NCBI RefSeq assembly: GCF_026745355.1
Contig: NC_079209.1
Coordinates: 14,869,894 to 14,933,893 of the forward strand
Direction of reading: 5' to 3'
Length of the DNA: 64,000 nt
Origin: Beta vulgaris subsp. vulgaris
Lineage: Eukaryota; Streptophyta; Magnoliopsida; Caryophyllales; Amaranthaceae
Under the pieces are notes generated by a model. It worked only from the letters and a program-made list of their open reading frames with translations, searched no databases and was not told the origin of the DNA. Shown piece after piece: positions 56,466 through 64,000 of the stretch. Within the stretch, counting starts at the first letter, position 1. Each line of letters starts with the position of its first letter. The translations under genes and the position numbers were made by a program.

Positions 56466-56827
56466 CGTTGGTGGCAAAAAGGAATTTGAAATATTGGATA
56501 TGAGAAGCAGTTATCAAATGGCTAAATAAGTGGCAAGGAGTGTGGGCTCACGTGCAATTTAGTTGAGATAAACAAGGGAGTAGTTGAGAAATAAAGGGGA
56601 GGTGCAATCTACCGGCTCTTAGTGGAGGACATTCTTTTAGCTATATATATATTCGTGTATTATAACCTACTTTAGACACAAACCACTATGGGACAATAGC
56701 ATGCAATAACTCTTTCTCTCTAGCTATTACTAATCTTCATTATTCCATACTCCATAGCAAACACTCTCACTATCTCCATTAATACTTTACAAAGCTACTG
56801 TGTAAATTGTTCTTAAACGTCTATAGT
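56466..56827. other. Intergenic, no gene
   Basis: No coding pattern. TATATATATT at 56643-56652 and a CT-rich stretch after 56710 could be an unused promoter. Confidence 0.35.
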
Positions 56828-57462
56828 GACGGTGATAGGTTGTCATACACCCGTCAAAAATAAATGCAAAATCTTCTAACAATGTAGTAGGGTAAGTAGG
56901 ATCGAATCCACAGAGAGATGGTCGTTTTATCTAGTTTATAGGTATAGAGAAACTAAACAAGATCACAGATATTTGAATTAAAGTTCTAAACTAATCAAAT
57001 TACGAAAATCAAACTAAAAAGGATCTAGGGTAATGGTTCACCATGTTATAACATAATCTATAAAAAATATCATCAATAGTTCAATCAATCAGATATCTAG
57101 AGCACAGGTTAATCCTTGGCCAGGCATAGCTCTCAAATCAACATATGTTAGTACGGTCGCTCAACCTAATCAGATTTGTTAATTATAGGTAAGCCTCTAA
57201 AGAGTACTATCTCTCGATCTATGACTCGATATTAACAATATTTAATCAAACAATTGATCAAATTGCAAGATTAACAATAAAACACTAATCAATTAGAGAA
57301 ATTAATAGCTAATCAAACCATGAATAAATATCAATCAAATCATAGCATATAAACATGGATCTCCAAAACCCTAGAAATAAAAACTACTCTATCATGAAAC
57401 AAATAATGAAATGTAAATCTACAAAGAAAAACATAATCAAATAAATCAATAAAAGAAACTAA

Positions 57463-57871
57463 GGTAGTGTTTGGAAACTTGTATTTCATTTCAAATAATG
57501 GATTTGAAATCTGGAATTTAAAGTTTGTATTTCAATTCCTAATCATTGTTTTGTAAAGGGGGTTTGATAGAGGAGAGAGAAATAGAGGTTTAATAGAGGA
57601 GAGAGAAAAAGTGTGGGTTAACTAAAGGAGAGATAAATAGATATTAGAAAGAGAATGAGTGAAGTCGGGATATAGATACTCATGAAGTTGGGATATGTAT
57701 GAGGAGAGAATTTCAAATTACAAGGTAATAACTTGAATTTTAAATTCTACTAATATAGGCTTTTGATAAGAATTTGGACAAATTCCATAATTTCAAATTC
57801 CATGCCATCCAAACAATAGATTTCATCCAAATCCGGGATTTGAAATGAAATCTTGCTATCCAAACATAGCA
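57463..57871. mobile_element. Tourist-like MITE in the LTR
   Basis: The left end GGTAGTGTTTGGAAACTTGT runs into ATTTCATTTCAAAT. The complement of the right end is TGCTATGTTTGGATAGCAAG, then ATTTCATTTCAAAT. TAA is present at 57460-57462 and 57872-57874. Non-coding. Confidence 0.75.
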
Positions 57872-58026
57872 TAATAGAATTCATGAATTAATGAAAAAGA
57901 ATAAAAACTAGGATTTACACTAAAAACTAGAGAGGAAGAGAGATGAGAGAATACTAAAACCTAAATCTAAAAAATAACGTGAGAGAGGGAGAGAGAGAAA
58001 AGGACAGAAAACTAATCTAAATAATA

Positions 58027-58284
58027 CTCCCCCCGTCCCATAATATAGTGCTTGTTTCTTTTGTATACGGTCTTCAAGACGTAATTTTGACCTTTAATAT
58101 CTTCAATTCCGTATTAATAAAAAATATAAAAAGTTGATATTATGAAACTACACATTGAGACAAATCTAACAAGATCTCACATGAATATGTTTTTTTATAT
58201 ATACAAATGTGAATGTTCGGTCATAGATCTCAAAATTTGACCCACAAAAAATGAAGTAGGCACTATATTATGGGACGGAGGGAG
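58027..58284. mobile_element. Stowaway-like MITE in the LTR
   Basis: Ends CTCCCCCCGTCCCATAATAT and ATATTATGGGACGGAGGGAG pair over about 25 bp, with TA flanks at 58025-58026 and 58285-58286. Confidence 0.9.
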
Positions 58285-61200
58285 TATTCAATAACCTAAT
58301 ATGACAAGATAAGAAAAGTCTTAAATAATAAATCATTAATGGTCGAATTAGTGACCCGTGCGTATGCGTGGCAGATTCCAGCAGAAACAGTTCAACTTCA
58401 AAAAGGCATAACTTCTTGAATATAAGTCTCCTCGGGGCGTGCCACCTATCGTTGGAAAGCTCTTCAAGTCTAGTTTCCAAATATGTTGGAATTACTTGAT
58501 TTTAAGGAGAACATAAAAAGTTATGATCAGAAGAGTAGACATGACTATTTTTTTCACATTTCTTCTAATGATTTTCCGCTTCATTTTTGCTCAACCTCGT
58601 ACTATGACATATTCATACGATCCTTATTCATTTTAAATTTTTTCCAAGTGCTCCTAGTCCAAAAGTTTAGCTAATCATACTCCAAATACGTCCTCATTAC
58701 CTGAAATTCATCAAAAACAAAAAAAAAACATACCGAATAGGAGTAGAATAGCATAACTTAAGAATATAATGCAATAATGAACCTAAATATGAAACTAAAT
58801 GCTTTAAAATGCAACCTAAATGCACCTAAAAAATATATATAAGTATGACTTATCAAAATCCCCCAAGCTAACCATTGTTTGTGCTCAAGCAATAAGACAT
58901 AGACATCGAAAAAGTTAGACAAACTCCAATATAGGACTACAACAGGGCTAAACACTCAATTGAAAACACAAGAGATATAATCTCTATTATATAAGCCAAG
59001 GGAGGAGGTGTGGTGTCCTCTTTTGAAGTGACTAAAATACCCTTAATGATCTAATTAATGGAATGAAACAAATTACGAAAGCAAATCATTTAAAAATTCT
59101 CATTCCAACTTGCCATTTAAAACAAGTTTAAAATGGTATATGCATCAAATACTTCAATCAAAAATTAAATGGACAAAATATTTATACCTTATAAAAAAAG
59201 ATGGCATACATAACGTGCATATGAAAAGTCTGAACATTCACTACCTTTGATACTCTTTAATTCAGTTAAACCAACTCATTGTTTTTGTTCTTTCGGTTCA
59301 ATATTCATTCGCAAAAAATTAATATTAACAATCACTCACAACCTTTTTTTATTTTTTTACATTAGCGAATTAATATATCTAAATTCATCTAACTGTTGAA
59401 TTTTTCATATTTAAGTTTAATCATAAATAAAGTACGAATGGAGTATCTAATAGAACAACAAATTTTGAAATTAACGCACGCATCGCGTGCATATGAAGGC
59501 TAGTCACTACATAAACCAAGCATCGAAACAATCTCGAACAAAGCTGCATAGCATATTATGTATCGTAATCGACTCTCTAATCATATCACAAACCATCTCC
59601 CCCAAACTGGATTTAACAAAACATGACAGACCTCGCTATAGTTATGTGCACTCAAATCTCGTATGTGTTTAAGGGATAAATAATGACTCTCGACCGAAAT
59701 AAGTCGACTCAGATGAAGTATATACTCTATAACTTTGACTTTTTGACTCACTCAATACTCAACAATACAATACATAATGATCAAGAAGATTTTTGTAATG
59801 GGGTTGAGGTTAAAGGTATGGAAATAATTTGGAAAATTGTGGTGGAAAAACCAATAAGGGGGAGCATCATATAACTGAAAACATGACCATAAAAGGTCAT
59901 AACAACTCCACACAACAACCAACGATTTCTAATATAATGAACAACATTTTTCACTCAAGAAATTGTGATTTGTAACCCTTTTTATTTTACTTTATTCACA
60001 ACTCTTTTTCACTTCTTTTTCATTTCATTTTTCAATTTTTTTATGTTTCTTTTTCACACTTTCAATTCAATTTCAAAGCTCACTAAACATACTTTTCCAC
60101 TCTTCTAACCACAAATAGAGCACTTCAATTCAATACAAACCAAAATAAAACTAATACTCGCTCCCGGACAAGAATCAAATGAGGTCAAGGCTTGTAATGT
60201 AGGTAACAATCGAACAAAGTCAGAAAAGGCTTAGCGGGGCTAAAAGGAAGGATAATATGAAAACAAGAATAACTTTGGAGCTAAGATCATCAAATGAAAC
60301 GCCTCAATCATATCAAAATGTATGCACTATCAAATATCACGGAGTACCAAGTCAAAGTCAAGATCAATGCGACAAGTGGGGAACTAATCACACATGAAAG
60401 AACAGAACTGACACAGATACGTCAGTTTATAGGCACAAAAGCTCACTGAGGTTAAGTTGTCTGCATAGTAATGTTAAATCGAGCCAGAGAGATCAATCAA
60501 TCTTACCACAAATAATCGGTTGCGAAACAATCGTGCTATGAAGTATCATGAGCAAGATGAGTAACATTTAACAAATGTAGGAAACTATCAACAAGGTTCT
60601 CAACAAGTTTTAGTAGTAGTCTTATAGATGCAACTAAAATGAGATGAAATCTAATATGGGATGAAATATGCTAATGCAACTAAGAATGCAGTATAAGTTT
60701 TTTGGTTACACGTAAACTTTCACTCCTAATGAGTAGTACAAACCGTGCAACATCCTACGAAAGCAATAAAATCTACACTAAAAAGCAAATAAAGGATAGA
60801 ATATTCCTCCCCCAAGCTAGAATTTGCAGTGTCCTCACTACAAATAACAAGAGTAGAGAAGGAACAAAGTCGAACCCCAACAATTATCCAACACCACATA
60901 CTCCATCAAACATCACAATTCACGACCATTGTCGCACACAAACCCCAACAATGAAAGAATTAAATCAATGTAGTCGTAAGAACTCAACAACTACAACAAC
61001 ACAAACAAAAATCCAAGCAAAAATTGATAAGAACATCAAAAGCATCAACGAGATAGAATACGAAGGCATACTACCCAACTGAAGTGTCGAATAAGCTTAC
61101 AAATCACATTGCATTGCTTCTTGAAGACCAACTTGAATCAATTTGTAACCACTGGAAGAGATTCTAAACAAGCATTGATAAAAAAAAAGAAAAAGAAAAA

Positions 61201-61394
61201 AATTAGATTAAATATAATGAAAATGAAAAGTTGGGGTTCATTAAGCGAACGATATTAGAATTCGAAAAAGAAGGAAAAAGAAAAGGAAAAGCAAAAGAAA
61301 CAAAGAGAAAGAGAGAGAGAGAGAGAGAGCAGAAAACAGGGGAAGGCTGGCTGTTGACGGTGGCAGTGCAGTGGTTCAAAGGACCAGGCGTGGG

Positions 61395-62779
61395 TAGGAC
61401 TGGCAAAAGTCGACCCAACCCGATAACCCGACCTGAACCCGACCCGAAATAAAGGGTTTGGGAAAAAAATTCGACCCATTTAAGTAATTGGGTCGACCTG
61501 AACCCGGCCTGAAATTAATTGGGTTAGGTTCGGGTTGAAAATCCCAACCCGAAAATAACCCCGCATAACCCGTTTAAAATTTGAGTTAATATACCAGATT
61601 TGGACCAAGCCCAATGTAAAAACATAAAAGATAAAACCCTGTCATTTATGAGTTATATAAAAACAAAGGTTAAAAAGTAAAACCCTAAAATTTCACAAAA
61701 CCCAAACGGCACAAAGCCAAAAACCCTAACATTTCAATTTTCAGCTCTCTCTCTCACTCTTTCATTCTTGTGTCGCCCTAAATCCAAACTTTGGTGAGTT
61801 CATTTTGGTTTTTTCCACTTTATCTTCAACCCTTCAAATTTGTTTAGTTTGTTTAGCTCTTCAAATTTTATTTTTTGTTTAATCATTTTTTGTTCAGTGA
61901 GTTTGCTACATAAGTTTCATTTTGTTTAGTTCAAATCTTGGCGAGTTCACTTTGTTTTTGTCACTTTATCTTTAATCCTTCGAATTTGTTTCAGTTTGTT
62001 TAGTTCTTCAAATTTCATTTTTTGTTTAATCATTTTGTTTAGTTCTTCAGTTTGTTTAATCTTGTTTTTGCCTCTATTTTGTAATTTCTTTTCGCCTCTG
62101 TTTTGTATCTTCATTTTGTTATGTTCTATTGTTAGTCTTACTGTTGGAAAGGTTTAGTTTGCTGTTTTTTTGAACTCGATATTTGCTTTTTTTTCCCTCT
62201 TCTATAGTCATTTTGTATCTTCATTTTTTCTCTTGTTAGTGATGTTACTATAAAACTGTAACAGCTTAGTTAAGTTCTTATTTTTTGCTTCATATCTGTT
62301 AATGCAGATGGCTGACCTCCCTGGAGGCTTCATTTGAGGAAGAAGAGAACTCCCATGTCGAGCCAAGCTTGATGCTGATTTTATAATGATGTTTGATGGA
62401 TTTTGTATTGTAATTGGCAGACTTTTATATTTTAGTTGTAAATTAACTTTTAGCATATTTAGTTTTAACTCTTAAGTCTGTTGGAGTGTTGGTTTCTTTG
62501 TTATAAATTTGAATGTTGGATAGTAGGAAATTCGGAATAGATCGATATGTGTTAGAAAAAAATCTGTAAAAAATCAGGATTTTTTTTGGGCAAAATTGAA
62601 GCTATTCAGCAATCGGGTCAAACAGGTCGGGTTCGGGTCAACCCGATTAACTCTGGGTCGGGTTCAGGCTTAATTTTCTGACCTGTTTACCTAAACAGGT
62701 CGGGTTCGGGTTCATAGGTTCTGACCTGTTTACCTAAATAGGTCGACCTGAACCTGGCCCGACCTGATTGCCAGTCCTA
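61395..62779. mobile_element. hAT-like element, 1.4 kb, perfect 8-bp duplication
   Basis: Ends TAGGACTGGCAAAAGTCGAC and CTGATTGCCAGTCCTA, with a 12-bp inverted terminus TAGGACTGGCAA. Both sides carry GGCGTGGG (61387-61394 and 62780-62787). Clusters of CCCGACCTGAACC and GGTCGGGTTCGGG lie near both ends. The middle has a CT-rich leader, a probable intron ending TTAATGCAG at 62308, then an ATG opening a nine-codon frame (MADLPGGFI), a possible relic of a transposase or captured gene. No transposase domain is seen. Confidence 0.85.
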
Positions 62780-63677
62780 GGCGTGGGTAGAGAAGAGAAA
62801 GGCGGAGAAAGGAGGGAGAGCAGCAAACGCGAAGAGGAGGAGAAGGGGTGGTTGTGCGATGGTGGTGTCGCGCTGGTGGGTGAGGGTGGTGCGTTGTGTT
62901 ATGCGCTGAAGAGGTGATGAAAGAAGGAAAGATTAGAATGCGAGAATGAGTAGGGGCTACTAGTGGTGCGAGGACCAGGAGAGGGTCGCAAGGGGTTTGG
63001 TATGCGGGGTCAGTGGTGGTTCGCTGGTGCCGAATGACTTGTGAGGTGATGGTGGTGGTGCGCAAAGGAGGTGACCGGCGTTGGTTTATGCGACCAGATG
63101 GAAAGGGGAGCCACGGGCCAGGCGTGGCGTGGGGATGAAGCCCACGGCCGAACCGTGGTGTCTACTGCCTACTGGGCGTTGCTACAGTGCTAATGCTCCT
63201 TGTTCTATTTTTTTTCTTTAATATCCTTTTTAATTCCAATTTCCACCTACAATCACAAGAACCAACAAAAACACACCAAAAATCACACAAAAAGAATGAA
63301 AAAAAAAAAACAAAGTAAAAATTAAAGAAAAGAATAAATAAACTAAGTTAAAACTCGGGTTGCCTCCCAAGAAGCGCTAATTTCAAGTCTTGCATGACCG
63401 CTTAAGATTAGTAGATCATTCATAATAGTTCAATTCTCTAATAAGTTTCTCATATGTTTCTGCAAACATCTCAGAGCATATTATATAAGAATGGAAAGGA
63501 AAAATGGAAAAAAGTTAATCCTAAAAAATTATTAAAACTACAAAAAGAAAAATCAAACGAGAAGTTATATCTACAAGAAAAAAAAGAAAAATCGTTAGTC
63601 TTTTTACATGACTCAAAACAAGGAAAAGAAACTAAATTTACATTAATGACATTATCATGAGAGAATGGAACATGAGA

Positions 63678-63962
63678 CTAAAAAACAGTATCAGATGAAA
63701 CCGACAAAGACTCATGCACTATTTCACTCTCAACTTTAGACTCATATACAGATGAAAAGCTTATCGAAAAAGTGTTAGACACTTTACTCTCAACTATGGA
63801 TTCGTCAACATAGAGATACAAACTACCAACTCCACTAATTACGCCCTTACCTTCTACCAAATTATTATGAGTCAAATCAATGCCTTTCTCTTCCGAATTA
63901 TAATTCTCAACACTAATATCAGTATCATCAAGTATCACCTGTTCGTTAGTAGATTGCTGCAC
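63678..63962 (-). CDS. Ser/Glu/Val-rich frame of the Athila-like element
   Basis: An open frame of 94 codons with an imperfect repeated pattern (ESKVSNTFSISFSSVYESKV, ESEIVHESLSVSS). It resembles no family I know. Its position 5' (minus strand) of the conserved Athila motif fits the poorly conserved late region of these elements. It may be a chance frame. Confidence 0.25.
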   Translation of the reverse strand: MQQSTNEQVILDDTDISVENYNSEEKGIDLTHNNLVEGKGVISGVGSLYLYVDESIVESKVSNTFSISFSSVYESKVESEIVHESLSVSSDTVF

Positions 63963-64000
63963 AACAAGAAATTCAATAGATTTCGCTATGTTTTGTTAAT

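Larger units (their letters stand above)
56833..58855 (-). mobile_element. 3' LTR of an Athila-like element (minus strand)
   Basis: On the minus strand it starts TGATAAGTCATACTTATATA directly after a polypurine tract (GCTTGGGGGATTT, 58856-58868) and ends CCTATCA at 56833. Near its end is CTGTGGATTCGATCCTAC, a hallmark of Athila-type LTRs that is also seen in the solo LTR at 19498. It contains a Tourist-like and a Stowaway-like MITE. The five bases outside are GACGG; the other copy of the duplication would lie beyond the window. Confidence 0.8.
58856..64000 (-). mobile_element. Athila-like internal region (partial, minus strand)
   Basis: The region from the polypurine tract to the window end is the 3' internal part of a gypsy element. 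CGCTTCTTGGGAGGCAACCC (minus strand, at 63355-63374) is a conserved non-coding motif of Athila-type elements. No gag or pol motifs are visible in the part shown. The hAT-like element at 61395-62779 is inserted here. A (GA)n tract (61308-61329) and GC-rich sequence (62790-63180) lie on either side. Confidence 0.65.

Noticed and set aside
60702..61082. A 126-residue plus-strand frame
   Set aside because: It lies antisense in the Athila-like internal region; Asn/Thr/Lys-rich composition without domains suggests chance.
62730..63065. A 111-residue minus-strand frame rich in His, Thr and Pro
   Set aside because: It crosses the hAT-like element border and its target duplication, and its composition reflects GC-rich simple sequence.
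1..64000. tRNA, rRNA or other structural RNA genes
   Set aside because: No convincing cloverleaf with the usual A- and B-box sequences or rRNA motif was noticed by eye; a tRNAscan or Infernal run would be decisive.

Overview
This is a plant nuclear window, most likely from a eudicot. The evidence is spliced genes with GT/AG introns, a cysteine-rich receptor-like kinase tail, a P-class PPR gene, an F-box gene of the plant F-box-associated type, a group-C bZIP, plant-type LINE, CACTA, Athila-like, Stowaway-like and Tourist-like elements, and a nuclear copy of chloroplast rpl2-rps19. A Caryophyllales origin is only a guess. Most of the 64 kb is transposable elements, many nested. Two genes look intact: the PPR gene (40735-41952) and the F-box gene (51567-52784). 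The small 132-codon gene at 2118-2516 is also open. Everything else of coding character is partial, captured, duplicated or broken.

Region by region. 1-5.2 kb: last exon of a receptor kinase, a Tourist-like MITE, a pair of small unknown genes (A at 2118, B at 3136), an F-box-like remnant and a Stowaway-like MITE. 5.35-14.4 kb: the 5' part of a gypsy element (LTR plus gag start) abuts the 3' part of a CACTA element with an Ulp1-type protease. This is followed by two sets of GTGCTCCGG subterminal repeats that enclose a five-exon chimeric bZIP gene on the minus strand. 14.6-17.7 kb: decayed second copies of genes A and B, with a 5'-truncated LINE between them. 18.8-24.3 kb: an RPA70-like pseudogene split by a solo Athila-type LTR, then another F-box-like remnant. 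25.2-40.7 kb: the deepest nest. A LINE endonuclease region is entered by a gypsy element whose 5' LTR is itself split by a CACTA-type element. Next comes a 6.1 kb Tourist-like element with decamer arrays that contains a solo LTR (with another CACTA inside it) and two Stowaway-like MITEs.

40.7-44.8 kb: the PPR gene directly abutting a MITE, its duplicated 3' flank, a pentamer-repeat array, a CCCH zinc-finger fragment and the plastid-derived insert. 45-50.7 kb: a minus-strand LINE with a hAT-like element inside its reverse transcriptase, another hAT-like element, and a short LINE tail with a 17-bp target duplication. 51-56.5 kb: the F-box gene, its long non-coding 3' flank, and a broken F-box duplicate. 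56.8-64 kb: the LTR and internal region of an Athila-like element on the minus strand, carrying a Tourist-like MITE, a Stowaway-like MITE and a 1.4 kb hAT-like element.

No operon-like or defence-type system is visible. The most interesting material is the CACTA-enclosed bZIP chimera, the duplicated A/B gene pair, the decamer-array Tourist-like element, the plastid insert and the dense record of nested insertions with readable target-site duplications. All homology statements come from reading protein and terminal motifs by eye, since no search was run.
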